Positions 32,319 through 44,653 are shown, numbered from the stretch's first letter. The stretch is 64,000 bases of DNA from Opeltia flavorubescens (GCA_000442125.1 KE546972.1:1386022-1450021); one strand, 5' to 3'. The notes: generated by a model from the letters alone, not told the origin. Made by a program: numbers and translations.

Positions 32319-34198
32319 TCAAATCTTCTTCTCCTCTATCTCCCCACTACTCCCCTTCTCCTCATCTCCACTCCTCCGTTCAATCCTCCTCCACTCCTCC
32401 CGATCCGCCTCATCATCCGCCACATTCGCCGTCTGCTTCCCCTCCACAACCTCATCCTCGATCTCCTCCTGCAGTATCAAATTCAGGAAAATCGACACAA
32501 ACGCCGTCAAGGCAAAGCCAGTCTCGCAAACCAGGACGATGGCGTTGAAGAAGCCTTGTTTGGCCGTGTTGCCCCCCGAGTAGGTGAAGACGTAGTTGAA
32601 CCAATTGGGGACGAGCGTGGCGCCGAAACCGAGGGACATGGCTGCCGTGAGGACGAAGCGGTTTCGGCGGGTGAAAGGTATCGTGGAAATGATACGGATG
32701 CCTGAAATGGCGACTGAGGAGAAGAGGAACGTTGTCATGCCGCCGAGGACAGGGGCCGGGATAGAGACGAGCGCGGCGGCGAATTTGGAGAAGATGCCCA
32801 TGATGAGGAGGAAAAAGCAGCACGCGTAGCCCGCTTTCCTGTTCGCGCAGCGGGTCAAGGCGATGACGCCGTTGTTTTGGGCGAAAGTACTCAGTGGGGT
32901 AATGGTCAGGAGGCCGGAGAGAAGACCATTGATGCCGTCCGCAAGGACACCGCCTTGGATACGAGAATCGAAGAGTTTGCCTTCGACTTCGAGGCGGGAG
33001 ACATCGCAGGTGGCCGAGATATCGCCGATAGCTTCCATCATGAGGACAATGTAGACGGCCAGGAGCGGTAAGACTATTGGTCCATAGACACTTAGAGGGA
33101 AGGTCTTGACCCAGATGAAACTTGCGGCAGGGGCGCCGTCAATGCCGGAAGCGGAGAAGTAGCCTGTTGCGCCGGCGATGACGCAGCCGACCAAGAGGCC
33201 GAGGACGACGGAGCAGGATTTCATGATCGGGGAGCCGAAGCGTTCGCAGATTATGATGGTAACGAAGACGGAGAAGCCAAGACCGATGAACTCGGCGCTG
33301 CCCCAGGGGAGGGCATGGGGGCCACCAACAGCTGGACAGATTGATGCTGCCGTTGGACTCGATCCATCATGAACGAAGCACGAACCGCTGCCTCCGGCCC
33401 AATCGGCAAAGCCGGATTGAATCAACGATATCCCAATCAGGGTGACAGTTGGCCCTGTGACCAGCGGTGGGAACAATTTTTTCAACATTCTCGGTCTCAA
33501 GAACGAGAGTAAGATTTCAAGCAGAGCGCAGACTGTTCCCGTACCAATCAGGGCCCCATATCCTTTCGGACACGGTAGCTTTGTCCCATCATCGGCGGTT
33601 GGGCAGAAACCAGTAGCATACATCTGGGCAAATGCACCGGTGGCCACAGGGATCACAGTGAACGAAGTACCGACCACGGAGATCAAGCCAGTGCCGACGT
33701 AATATGGTGTTTTGTAAACGTGGAACCTTGTTATCTGGACAGACGAGAGAATGCCGCAGACGATCAGAGATGTAGAAACAAGATACTGCGCATCTCCCTG
33801 GAGAAGATTGACGCCGCCCTGGCCGGCGAGGATAATGGGCGGTGTGATAATGCCTGCCAACATAGATAGAGCATGCTGAAATCCCAGAAGAAGAGCCAGA
33901 AGGACGGGCATATGCTCGTTCAGACCGAAGAAGGGAGCTGCACGTCTCGACTTCGTCATGAAAGGGAGGTTGGGCCTGAAGAGAAAGCCATAGTCGTAGT
34001 CGCCAATAAGACCATCTCTGAATTTGACAGACATCTTAGCAAAGCTCAACCACAGCTTCCAATATTGTCGCATGTAAGAGTTTGAGCTTGCGGCATTGCT
34101 TACCTGGTTGTGAAAGCCTTTACCAAAGCCCTTGACTTGTCGCTGAATGATCTCTTAGGCGTCTTACTCGGCACAATCTGATCTGGAGAATCGTCCAT
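32319..34198 (-). CDS. Uric acid/xanthine permease (NAT/NCS2 family)
   Basis: Exons 34198-34104 and 34017-32319 give 597 residues, matching UapA/UapC of Aspergillus. These plasma-membrane proton symporters import uric acid and xanthine. The 86-bp intron restores FTTR-DGLIGDYDYGFLFRP, the family opening. Twelve to fourteen hydrophobic segments follow, with QHALSMLAG in TM1 and the NAT signature region FAQNNGVIALTRCANRKAG late in the protein (Gln-Asn-Asn-Gly and the Thr-Arg of the substrate path both present). The C-terminal tail is Glu/Lys-rich, as in UapA where acidic motifs guide endocytosis. An upstream ATG-like frame without the intron (34073) is not used. UapC-like is my best guess within the family. 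Confidence 0.93.
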
Positions 34199-35051
34199 AT
34201 CCAAATTCAGGACTTGTTATCTGCTGGAATAATCTATACAGCGACCTTTTCCTTGCCAATTCGTTTTGGGACCCTTCAAGCGTTCACGTTGATTGACGGT
34301 GCAAATTCCTTGGGGAACCTGAAATTTGAACCCAATTTGCAGTCACGAATCACTGAAGAAAATGGAATGGGAGACGCAAGACACCATGTATCTCAAAACG
34401 TGAGTGTTCGCTACGGTAATATGGACGACGATTAAGAAACTCTATATACTCATGGAGACCTTCATGATCATCTCGCGATCTACCGTCTAACCTTCACAGT
34501 CTAAGATAAACCAGGCCTAGAAAGATCGATTGAAGCTCTGTTCGTAGCCATGGCCTTTCGAGGTCGAGAGTGGAGGGCGGTGATCGCCGCTGATCGGCAA
34601 TCTATGCTACGTCTTCGTAGTAGTATTGCGAAATAGGACTTCTAGTCGAGTGGCGTCAATGGATTGTGGATTCAGGATAGCGCGCTGAGCTGCCCCGCAT
34701 CCAACGAGTGGTGGAGCTGATAAGGATGGATTTGATTTCGCTTTCTCGTCTTGTGACAGCGGGCGGACCCGCAAGATTGGTCGGACACAGATCTTGCATG
34801 GCGACTGCAAGTGTCATGCAGCTCGGCAAGCACGGTGCACCTGGAGGCTTGCACCGGAGATATCGAGGAAATGGCGTTCCTAACATATGCAGAACACGCC
34901 TGTCTCCGTCTTTCACGGCGATTCCCATAAGATTCATCGAGACGAGCGATTAAAGACTGCCGAGGACTATGAATGCACCGCTAAGACATTGACATTCTTA
35001 CCTTTCTCCTTTTGTTGTCGTAAATCACCGGCGGGACACGCCGTCGACAGC
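34199..35051. other. Intergenic region upstream of the purine permease
   Basis: About 0.85 kb between two minus-strand genes. Several frames of 60-93 codons on both strands overlap one another and have no family likeness. No clear regulatory element was identified. Confidence 0.5.
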
Positions 35052-36314
35052 CTATTGTCGAATGTAGTAGTGGTGTCCAGTCTCCAAAACCTCAATTTGG
35101 TCCCCTACCTTTACGATAGCCTTTTCAGCTGCAGGAACCATCTGCATTCCCATGCATGCTTTCCCGGGACCAGCACCAGGGTCAATATCTCGGTAACCTT
35201 TGATAGTCTTACTAGGTTCGCTCAGATGCTTCATGCCCGTGGATTGGTCTGTGTTCGGCAGCTCGCATCGCGTCGTTCGGCAGGGTACATAATACTCATG
35301 CTGGCCAATCTTGATCCGCTTCCATGAATCTTCAGCGTATGCAGGAAGCCCTTTGAAATAAATGTTGGCACGGAATCTTGGAGCAGTGGAGGTGGGAAAA
35401 TTGGGAACAACATGGGTGAGTCGACGATCGAGGTCTTCCACACTTGCAAGCCCTAGTATGTGCAAAGGGTATGCGTCGGCGAACCCAACCACGCTCTGGT
35501 AACCAAGCTGTTCTTTACGGGGAGCGTTGCGTAAGACCTGTCGTTCGTGACCAGTCGCTACTCGGAACAGGCCAAAAGGCTTGGAGCAATCGAGATAGGC
35601 CTGGATATCTCTTATCCAAGGGGGTGCATCGGCACGGTCAGTGCTCGTGATCAACAACGAGTCCGGACAATCTTTCCATATGGTCATCTTCTGCATCGTG
35701 TATCCCTGGTTCATGATTTGACCTTTCGTAGGGTTGAAGGGGAGCTCGAAGCTCTTTTGCGCTTCGTATTTGCCGGTCCTCTCGTTCATTGCTGGGTATC
35801 GTACAAGTAAGATTCCATCACTTTGAACATTTGGCTCTCCCGGTGTGTAATCCAGCGAGTCAGGGTCTGGCACCCAAATCTCCACTCGTATATTTGCAAG
35901 CTTGCCATATTTTCTTTGAGTCATAAACTGCCACCCTGCTGCTTGAGACGTTACTGAAGTGTTTCCTCCGTCTGCAGGTCGTTGAAGCCTTGCAAAGCTA
36001 TATTGTCGGTCATATTTGAAGCCCGTGCTTACAACCTCCGCTTCTGCTACTTCAACTGCCCTGCAACTCTTGATGGGGTGAACGAATAGGCTGTCCACAA
36101 CACCAGCAGGCGGACTTTGCTTGTCCTGGCGCTTGTGCCATAGAGAATCTAAGATACTGTGTTTGATGCTGGTCCAAACCTTGATGCTGCTGTTTTGTTG
36201 TCGCCCGATTTTCTTGCATGCTCGTGGATTCTTCTCTTTCGATGAATTATATGGAACGTTTTTGATAATGAAAAGGGAAGAGAGCAAGAGGCAAAGAAGG
36301 AGTAATGTGAACAT
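35052..36314 (-). CDS. MOSC-domain protein, membrane-anchored (mARC-like)
   Basis: A single-exon frame of 420 residues from the ATG at 36314 (the open frame extends upstream without another ATG). It starts with a hydrophobic anchor (MFTLLLLCLLLSSLFII), then a basic linker, the MOSC N-terminal beta-barrel (VVDSLFVHPIKSCRAVEV, GFKYDRQY) and the MOSC domain (FADAYPLHILGLASVEDLDRR, RFRANIYFKGL, CRTTRCELPN, ending CMGMQMVPA). MOSC proteins bind the molybdenum cofactor; the mARC group reduces N-hydroxylated compounds with cytochrome b5 on mitochondrial or other membranes. The cofactor-binding Cys of that group is plausible at CRTTRCELPN, but alignment is needed. The upstream start could lie in an unseen exon. 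Confidence 0.85.
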   Translation of the reverse strand: MFTLLLLCLLLSSLFIIKNVPYNSSKEKNPRACKKIGRQQNSSIKVWTSIKHSILDSLWHKRQDKQSPPAGVVDSLFVHPIKSCRAVEVAEAEVVSTGFKYDRQYSFARLQRPADGGNTSVTSQAAGWQFMTQRKYGKLANIRVEIWVPDPDSLDYTPGEPNVQSDGILLVRYPAMNERTGKYEAQKSFELPFNPTKGQIMNQGYTMQKMTIWKDCPDSLLITSTDRADAPPWIRDIQAYLDCSKPFGLFRVATGHERQVLRNAPRKEQLGYQSVVGFADAYPLHILGLASVEDLDRRLTHVVPNFPTSTAPRFRANIYFKGLPAYAEDSWKRIKIGQHEYYVPCRTTRCELPNTDQSTGMKHLSEPSKTIKGYRDIDPGAGPGKACMGMQMVPAAEKAIVKVGDQIEVLETGHHYYIRQ

Positions 36315-36740
36315 TAGGCTAGTCAAAACGAGATTACGAGGTAATTCGATGTCGACTTCGACGTATGAAAAGGTATTGAAGGATTTGCTATCCTCAAGAA
36401 TCAGAAAATTTAATTATATAATTAGTCAATGAAGTGCAACTTGGCTTTACTAATCAGAAAGTATGTAGGAAAATTGTGATGATTGAAAGATATTACATTT
36501 TGATTAGCTATATAATGTCTCCAGTTTGTGATGTTTGTCTGACCATGCATGGGGTTTCTTTTCACGGAATTCGTCAGATTTTCGGTGATAGCTTTGATAT
36601 TGCGACACATGACTAGCCTCTGGATATTCTGATTTCCTCATGTAGGAATTAATCCATGCATCTTGCATGACAGGACGCTCTCAAATCTCTTGAGTCATTC
36701 GGTCGCAAGTTTTCTTCACAACCTTATGTCATGTCACATT
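36315..36740. other. Divergent promoter region MOSC gene / RAD51 paralogue
   Basis: A 426-bp AT-rich spacer between two divergently oriented start codons. It should hold both promoters. No specific site was recognised. Confidence 0.5.
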
Positions 36741-38055
36741 ATGGAAGAGAAAGACGTCAACAATTTTACTCCGTCTCCTCGTAGGCAAGCTGTTCCGCAA
36801 AATATGTTACACTATTGTGGCCTAATTTCTATATCAAGATCGGCTCCCTACTGTATCTGCATCTCAAGCTCTGCGTGACGTTGCATACGCACCTCAGAGG
36901 TCAATCGGCACAGGATTATCGAGTCTTGACCGTGCTTTCCTGGGCAAATCATCCTCGCGGAGAACGTATGACAGCCATGCAGGAGGACTACCTTATGGGC
37001 AAGTCACTGAGATTTATGGACCACCAGGCGTGGGGAAGACCATTCTCTCGTAAAGATATCCTAGATATCCCAGATTGCTTTGGAAATTAGCTTACCAAGA
37101 TGCCTTAAGGCTAAATGTGGCTTGTGAGGTTCTACGTACTGGCACGTCAGTTGTGTGGATTGGTCAGTCGATAGGAGCACAATCTTGTTGAGCGGAACCA
37201 TGATTTGACTGGGCACGATAGACGCTTCTTCCGCGCTCAATGGCCGTCGACTGAGAGAATCTCTCGTCCGCGCACCAGGAGAGCAGAGCAATGTCGACAC
37301 TCCATCAGAGGACCTCCTAGACAGATTACATCATTTCGTGACACCCACCTTACCACACCTTCTTGCGCTGTTGCTTCACTCGCCGCCTTCCTTTCCGCCC
37401 AAAGATACCAGTCTTCTGGTTATCGATTCAATATCTGCCATATTCAATCATGCGTTTGCTCAGTCGAACGGGTACGACGGAAGGACCGCAGTAAAGAAGA
37501 ACGATGTAGCACAGTGGGCCGCCGGACGACGGTGGGCAGTCATGTCCGACGTGATATCTGCACTCGGCAAGCTTGCCACAACCAAAAACATAGCGGTCCT
37601 CGCCACAAACCAAACAACGACAAAGGTCATGCTCGAAAGTGCAGCATCTCTTCAGCCAGCTATGTCGGGGACAGCGTGGGATGCTGGTATCAACTATCGG
37701 TTGCTACTGTTCCGGGATTGGCAAATCGAACTGGGTGAGGAGTCAAGCAACTCGGATCTTAGATTCGCCGCTGTCACCAAAGTTGCCAGCAACACTCTGG
37801 ACGGATTCGGAGAGGTGGTAGCTTTCACCGTCGACGAGGTAACGATTCCAAAGTTTCGACGATGTAAATATCCATTGACAATTATAGCATGGAGTTCGAG
37901 AGGCCAATAATGTTTCGTCTGAAGCCCTCGGCCTCCAGGAGTCGACAGCTCCACTCCCAGCCAGGATGAAACGCAAACGCGACGAGATCGCTGATAGTAC
38001 TTCCGAGAGCGGAGACTTGGTCTCGGACGACGAATTTGGTTGGGTTGAAGGTTGA
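36741..38055 (+). CDS. RAD51 paralogue, Rad55-like recombination mediator
   Basis: Five exons (36741-36780, 36839-37049, 37110-37162, 37222-37838, 37888-38055) give 362 residues. Rad51 paralogues help load or stabilise Rad51 filaments in homologous recombination. The core starts at RSIGTGLSSLDRAFLG, with Walker A GPPGVGKT (about residues 71-78) and Walker B LLVIDSIS, followed by RRWAVMSDVISALGKLA and AVLATNQTT. The end KRKRDEIADSTSE..DDEFGWVEG is acidic, as in fungal Rad55-like proteins. Exon 1 (40 nt, from MEEKDVNNF) is inferred from phase and splice signals, since the frame has a stop just upstream and no other ATG. The second intron uses acceptor TTAAG at 37109; this gives the right spacing between Walker A and TSVVWID. 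Confidence 0.85.
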
Positions 38056-40737
38056 TTTAGCGATTGATGGCTATTTGAAAATAGCCATCCCGTCGGATAG
38101 TAGACGAGTGGACGATCGTTAGAATGGGGATGGTGACCAATCATTGAGCCCACTGGTATCAGTACGATCCTTTCAACCGCCCACGCCGCCATCGATTACT
38201 CGATCTATCTTTCCAGGTTTCAATCCCGGCAAGCTCGTGCTGCCTGCATGGGCTTCATTGGTCCTAGGTGTCTCGAACGCCTCGAGCTGTCAACTCCGAG
38301 CCATGTAAATGTGGTTGTCAAGCCATTTGTTGCAGCTGTTTTATGAAGTGGCATGCCGAACCGGTAGGAGTACGGAGGCATCAGGCTACTTTGTTGCTGA
38401 CCTGCAGAATGATTCCAGGTCAGGTACGGAGTACGGCCAGCCGACTGCGCCATCGAATGATACACATACGTGTCAGTTGTTGCTCACCTCAGCACCATCC
38501 ATCAGCAACAATGCCCTCAATTCCCAGACATCCCAGACACTCTTGTGCCTGTTCCTGTGGCTCATGCTCCAATCACGGAAGCACCGGTATTGCTAAACAA
38601 TCTATGTGCGACTGTTGGTTAGCATCCGTCCGGCGGCGGGTATAAAATTTGGCTAAGTGAGCTGCCCCGCATCTTTGCAAGCTCAGGGCTGGTACCCCAC
38701 AGTACTTGGTGATGTCGGAAGAACACCATGCTAGCTAGCTCCATAAGCCCTATCTTGTTCTTTTCTGCAGTCTCCCGTCCTGCTTCCAAGACAGCATGTT
38801 GTGGATCGCGACATCGACGTCTGCAGTTAGGCGAGATCTTGATCACCGATATTGCTCTGACATGACTTCTTGACCTGCTTTATGTCTCATGGAGGGTGTC
38901 ACAAGAAGAGTACAATGTATGTCGGTAATGCGTTTGACATGGTTATTGGAGTTCCAGAGAATCGGCTTCAAAGTAGTCCGATGGTGGGAAAAGAACGATG
39001 ACTTTCCTCGCGTTGGCCTATAAGATATCAAGGAACGGACAGCTGATATCGTGCCCCATGAGAAGTCCTTCACTGTGCCGCCTTTCTCTTACCTTCTACT
39101 CAGTAGTCATCCTCGTCCCCATAAAAGCGCATCCAGACAATATGCGCCCCCCACACCACGGGCTGCAGCAATACCAACGCATCTTCCCGGGCAATCCTTC
39201 CCACAGATCCGGATCCCCCATATGCACGCCTCGTCTGCGCTCTGCCATACGATACGCCCGACAAAGCGTGATTCCCCACACCAACCAACGCACGTCTGGA
39301 CCTAAATCCAGGCTGCTAGATCCCCGTCAGCTCCTTTGACTTTGACGTGTCCTCGTCAGGCCTCGTAATCAATCCTATACCCCTTGACACCCCCAGCCAG
39401 GCTGCCAGGTCCAAGCTCCCCTTGTAACGGGCGGCGCTCTGTTTTACTTGCGTGCGTCGCTTGAGGCTGGGGAGATGTATCACCCGAGAACAGAAGGTGT
39501 CTAATCCACTGCCTGGGAATTCGTGTGGAGTGGGACGCATGATCGCCTGCACCCACGCGAGACCCACGAACAAGGTGTGGGGTGCTATCTCTGGGAAGGG
39601 GAGAACTTGGAGTTGGAGGAGTAACTAAAGATGTTAAGATAAAGCAGGCCGTGCCAGATGAGCGTGTTGTTTAGAACCTTTTTTTGCTTTTTGTCGGAGT
39701 GGTCTGCGTGCGCCCCCCGGATCATCAGCCTGTCACCTAAGCACGCACCCTAACGCCCCCAAGCACGATGAACCTTGATAAATAATGTATGGGCCACCCC
39801 GAAGCTTTTCCACTCAACACCAACATATCTGAGACGCTCGTTCCACGCATTTATCATCGTATAAGTCGTGCAACCACCGAGTGCGGTGCAGGATCCGGTA
39901 TATTGAGCCAGTTCAGACAGTTCAGAGCTGCAAAGTCAAATCGGGACACACGATAAGACTCGCTTCGTCCAATCAGCAGGGGAAACGGTGTCATTTGCAC
40001 CTGCCAGCACTCTTATTCTGCATTTACCACCGTACTCCCGCTTCCTCCTACCAGACTCTCCGTCAGATCAAACCCGAACTTTATTGACACCTTCCAACCC
40101 CCCTGGGAAGCCGGATTCGGCCAGCCCATACAAGGCTTCTGGAACCTTGACGCCTGGCAATCCCGAGACACGACTATTGTCAATGATCGCCTAAAATCAT
40201 TTCGGAACCTGTCCCACGGTACCGGTTCGACTCATCTAAGCTCCACTCCCCACAAATCCACTTGATCAGCATTTCCTCTTTCGACCACCCCCGTCATCTC
40301 TCAGCCCAAAGCAGTCAGACATTGGCTTTTCAGCTCACCACGTTTTAATCCTCCGACGCCTCCCCATCGCCGGCCGTACTTCCGCGACAGATTCACCCCA
40401 ACGTCCCTTGCAGTTGATCGACGACGGAAACGAAAATAGCCTTTGACCATATCTCGCTGATATCCCCGTAGCGAACCCTGCAAGCTAAGCCTGAGCAGCT
40501 TCAAATACCAAGGCTACATTCCCCACGTTTCGGACTTGATCTGTCACTTCCCCTTGTTGGCTCACTCAGCTTCTGCATCCTTCATCACCAAACTCGCTCT
40601 ATCTGACAGCAAATTTCTTCTCACGATTTCTACTTCCTTTGACCTACTTGATCTCATTTTATATCCACAGCCAGTGGTCCACTCACATTGACCTAAGTCA
40701 AATCTACGTCATATTTTCCCTCGAACGAAAGAACAAG
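38056..40737. other. Long gene-free region upstream of creA
   Basis: 2.7 kb with no supportable gene. Frames of 60-125 codons overlap on both strands and lack domains. From about 39,780 to 40,737 the plus strand becomes C/T-rich, as in a long fungal 5' leader, and contains very short ATG frames (for example at 39,787 and 40,181) that could act as upstream ORFs. A long creA promoter plus leader is the simplest reading. Confidence 0.5.
39149..40253. promoter_or_regulatory. Candidate CreA (SYGGRG) sites upstream of creA
   Basis: Matches to the CreA consensus SYGGRG, on either strand, lie at 39149-39154, 39274-39279, 39391-39396, 39467-39472, 39577-39582, 39715-39720, 40241-40246 and 40248-40253. 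The last two are a close direct pair, the arrangement known to matter for CreA binding in Aspergillus. CreA autoregulation is known in other fungi. The motif is loose: about four matches per 1.1 kb are expected by chance, so only the pair and the modest excess are suggestive. Confidence 0.35.
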
Positions 40738-41892
40738 ATGGCTGCTGCAGTCAGCTCAATACCTCAGCTAATGGCCGGAGGGATGCCGCAAGGTCCGGAC
40801 GACGACAGTCAGGATCTGCCTCGACCGTACAAATGTCCTCTGTGTGAGAAGGCCTTCCATCGACTCGAACATCAGACGAGACATATCAGAACACATACAG
40901 GCGAGAAGCCGCATGCCTGCCAATTCCCAGGCTGCACAAAACGTTTCAGCAGATCCGATGAGCTGACGCGGCATTCGAGGATTCATAACAATCCCAATTC
41001 AAGACGAGCAAACAAGTCTCATAACGTTGCTGCCATTGCTAGTTACGCCCAAGACCACGCCACAGCGTTGATGATGCCACCTCCACGATCGTCGATGACA
41101 CAATCCGCCCCGGCCTCGAAGGTCGGATCCCCCAACGTTTCTCCTCCCAACTCGTACTCGCCATATTCGACCAATCTGCCTTCAAGTCTTGGCCCTTACG
41201 GAAGGACGAGCCCTCACCACAACCCCCTGGATATCAATCTTCTCGCTAGCGCGGCCTCTCAAGTGGAGCGAGAGGATCAGACGCCCATGCATCAGCCTGT
41301 CTCCCGTCATCATCACCATCATCATCATCACCATCACCCATACTTGATTCACCCCAGCGCTTCTGGCAGCCGACTACCGTCTTTGTCACAATACGCTTAT
41401 TCTCAGTCTATGTCTCGCTCGCATTCTCATGATGACGATGACCGTTCACATTCACGGTCAAAGCGCTCACGGCCCAATTCCCCGTATTCTACCGCACCTT
41501 CTTCGCCAACCTTCTCTCAGGACTCGCTCTCGCCAACACCTGATCATACTCCACTAGCAACACCCGCACATTCACCACGTCTTCGGCCTTATGGCATTCA
41601 TGATATGCATCTTCCTGGTATCAGACACCTGTCACTGCAACATGCACCACCTCTGCCGCCTATGGAGCCTTCGGCTGAAGGCATCACAACATTTGGTAGC
41701 TTGCCAACTCAGCAAAGCTATTGCACAGGGCCTCGAATAAGCGAGATCATGACTCAAACGGACGGCACACACCGCAAATTACCAATGCCGAAAGTGCCCA
41801 AGGTGGCTGTACAAGATATGCTGAACCCTGGATCGGGTTTCTCCAGCGGTAGCTCAAGCCAAGCTGGAGGTGACCTGTGTGAACGCTATTGA
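40738..41892 (+). CDS. creA: Carbon catabolite repressor CreA/Cre1 (C2H2 zinc finger)
   Basis: An intronless gene of 384 residues. CreA is the Mig1-type nuclear repressor that shuts off alternative carbon use on glucose by binding SYGGRG. Two C2H2 fingers match the family almost exactly: [23 protein letters not shown] shortened here as C33-C36-H49-H53, and C61-C66-H79-H83, linked by TGEKPHA. Behind them come NNPNSRR, a His run near residues 191-200, a basic/Ser region ([14 protein letters not shown]) and the conserved C-terminus [16 protein letters not shown] ending GGDLCERY. The protein begins at [12 protein letters not shown]; the Asp-Phe-Ser/Thr-x-Leu-Leu-Asn-Pro segment that opens CreA in Aspergillus and Neurospora is absent and I found no upstream exon for it. 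The frame is open upstream to 40639, but that extension is unlike CreA. Confidence 0.93.
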   Translation: MAAAVSSIPQLMAGGMPQGPDDDSQDLPRPYKCPLCEKAFHRLEHQTRHIRTHTGEKPHACQFPGCTKRFSRSDELTRHSRIHNNPNSRRANKSHNVAAIASYAQDHATALMMPPPRSSMTQSAPASKVGSPNVSPPNSYSPYSTNLPSSLGPYGRTSPHHNPLDINLLASAASQVEREDQTPMHQPVSRHHHHHHHHHHPYLIHPSASGSRLPSLSQYAYSQSMSRSHSHDDDDRSHSRSKRSRPNSPYSTAPSSPTFSQDSLSPTPDHTPLATPAHSPRLRPYGIHDMHLPGIRHLSLQHAPPLPPMEPSAEGITTFGSLPTQQSYCTGPRISEIMTQTDGTHRKLPMPKVPKVAVQDMLNPGSGFSSGSSSQAGGDLCERY

Positions 41893-44653
41893 ACATCACG
41901 GGTGAATGTTTCGTATAATCAGAAATCACAAGCGGCACATCTATGGAATCGAGCTGGATTGATTGAAATTCTCTTCTTTGATGAATAATAAATTACACTA
42001 GACGGATCATCCTGGCTGTTGGAGCTCGGAAATGGGATATACACCTGGCGGCGGATTTTGAATCTTAAGATACGCGAATACTCCATATAGACTACATGTT
42101 TCGATTTCTTTTCATGCCATTAATACTCCACCCCTTTCGGTGGCGTCGCCTCATCTATTTCCCCAAAGTGCATGGGCACGTCGAGCTCTATCGATCAGTA
42201 CACGAGAGGTCAAATAGCTAATAAATTCCGCTTTTGATGTTGTTTCCAGAACCGTGCGAGAGCTTGTATCAACCCGCAACGCACTTCGACTGAAAGTCAG
42301 CCAATTAGTGCTGCCGACCCGCAGGCCCAAGCCGCGAGGGCTGAAGATAAGCAAGCCTCTAACGGTACAGATTGAAACAGGCGTGTTGTGGGGGCTGCCA
42401 CACTCATTCTCCACCGATAATGATGCAATCTCAAGGAAAGCCAAAGTTCTCACCGCTCGTTCTGTTTCAGTAACGGTGACGATGAGCAACACCAATGATC
42501 TGCCCAAACGTAAGGGTAATCGATTAGCCTGCGTCTCCTGCACAAGCAATCAATAAACGTGGGGGTGACGATAAAACTATCTCGTTTGCCAAGCGTGATT
42601 TCCGTGTTCCCCGCTGCCCCAAGGAGAAAAAGCTGGGGAAGCAGACCCGCCAGCAGGATGCATCGACGATCGGGCACATGGCTGGTCGATCACTCGATTC
42701 TTGGGGTTTTGCGCCTCATCTTCAACGAACTGGTCATTCTCATTGGCGACAGCAGCTGTGGATCCCTTTCCTCTATTCTTACTTATTCCCGACTGACTTT
42801 GAGCACGGTCATTGTTATCAAAGAGTTTTTTGTTGATGGCGGGAAGTGGAAGGATAGGGGCGGGTGTTCAATAAAGTGGATGCAGGGAAGGATGCAGGGT
42901 CCCAGCAGCTTCCGCTGGGGGGAGATTGCGGGTTAAGCTGGTGGTTGTGTGGGGCATGATAAGGAATTATCGACAAGGACCGAATTCGGAAAATTTCCAT
43001 GTTTTGGTGTGGGAAGAATGAGGGAGGCTTATCTTTTGAAACGCGATTTTAGGGTTTGTGGCACCACCAACAGCTTCAGGAAGACGCTGCAGCCGACCGC
43101 ACGGGACGAGACCACTTTCTTATCGCAATAAGCAATTTACGCTTGGTGTTCCCCACACGATGACTCATCTCTGGCTTAACCTTTTACTTGAAGCAGAAAG
43201 TTGACAGTCTTATGTCAAATAAGGGATATAAGGAATCGTCCGCTGTGCAAAGAAAAGGAAAAGACGTTGTCATTCCTGAACTGTGTAGGATCTGATCGTT
43301 CTTCTACACCGAGCATCACACGTGAGTTTTGTGTATTATCATATCATTCGAGCCAAGCCACGGAAATGTCCCCAGTGGACGATATCAGTTCGAGTGAAGA
43401 TGGACATGCCCGCGTAGAACGACATATGTAACTTCAGAGATTGTTTATTTTTTATAGTTACTCTTCAAGGCGATTGACAACGAGATACCAATTTTGCAGG
43501 TGATTGGTAAGCCTAAGCATTTCATATACAATCAGCGTTTTACTATCGTCAATATCATCAAAAGATTATTATTGGAGAGTCTATTGCTGCCAAATTCAAC
43601 TAAAAAAAACACATAAAAGTACTTGGGCTCTCAGGCAAGTAGTTTACGATTTTATACCAAACTGGCAAGAGGCAATTGGAACATGTTAAGCGACAGAAAG
43701 GCTTCCTTGAACACGTGAATTCTAATCGGTACCACGAGTCAATGCACATGTGCGGAGTAGAGTGCGTGACTTGAGCATTTTGGAGGATCTATTGATGAGT
43801 GTGCATTGATAATGAATTACAGGGATAGAGGAAGCATCGAGACAATAGGGGAGCTAACCGCTGGCCTCAATGTCTAACCAAAAGACATCTACCTGAATGT
43901 GATCTTCTACTTCTTTCCATTGAAGTTTTAAGAATGATGTCATGGGTCAACGAAATTCACCCTTGGTACTCTAGATCATCAAACCGTTGGGACGAGATCT
44001 GGAACGTCAGGGTCTCGAGAGACGCCAGTCACCGGGATCGGAAGCTAGTCCGTTTCCCGATTTTCATAGGGCTGAGTTTTCGGGCGCCGAAATTGACAGC
44101 AGTCGCCGATGGACTCTGCTGTTCCAGTCGATATGATGAATTTTGATTTTACACATCTGAGACATAGCGAACATGGTATACCGTGTTCCAACCCGTTTTA
44201 TTCCTTGTGATAGTGGTGTGAAATGCAATCTTTAAGCCTCGCGTGGCCTGAAGCCGCTAATGCAGGGACAAACCGTCTGACCCAATCAAAGGTAATAATG
44301 CTCTCTCACCGCCTGCGGCAGAAAAATTTGTTGAGACCCCAACGAACCCTCGGTCTGTGACGCATTCAAGCTCACCATTCAAAGAAACCGCAACATGCAC
44401 TCCACAATTCTATTCTCCTTTTTCGTACCGGTAAATGTTGACCGAGGTAGTGGGCAACAGATTCTTGCCAACAACATCAAGACATCACATATACGTTCCT
44501 ACCCGGTGAATCCACTCAAAACAATTATTCTTGAACCCTTCCCACTAGCGCCATTCACAACCATCAATTGATAGCAAAAAGCTTTCCCACAACCTCCTTC
44601 CCCTCTTCCTCCTACATCTCCAATCCTCGAACTTCCTTCCATCTTCCATCAAA
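41893..44653. other. Long gene-free region between creA and the desaturase gene
   Basis: 2.76 kb without a supportable gene, in parts AT-rich (43,430-43,620). Open frames are at most 132 codons and overlap on opposite strands with no domain. No inverted terminal repeats or transposase fragments were recognised. A CCAATCA box at 44282-44288 may belong to the desaturase promoter. Confidence 0.5.

Noticed and set aside
37050-37073. An apparent 24-nt intron just behind the Walker A motif of the RAD51 paralogue
   Set aside because: Far too short for a fungal intron and it leaves three extra residues in the family alignment. The acceptor at 37109 gives a normal 60-nt intron and correct spacing to the next strand, so no frame damage needs to be assumed.
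40201-40260. GGTTCGACTC stretch resembling a tRNA T-loop
   Set aside because: No matching acceptor stem, D-arm or anticodon arm could be paired around it.
43430-43700. AT-rich segment that might be a decayed transposon
   Set aside because: No terminal repeats, target duplication or transposase/reverse transcriptase fragment could be seen in any frame.
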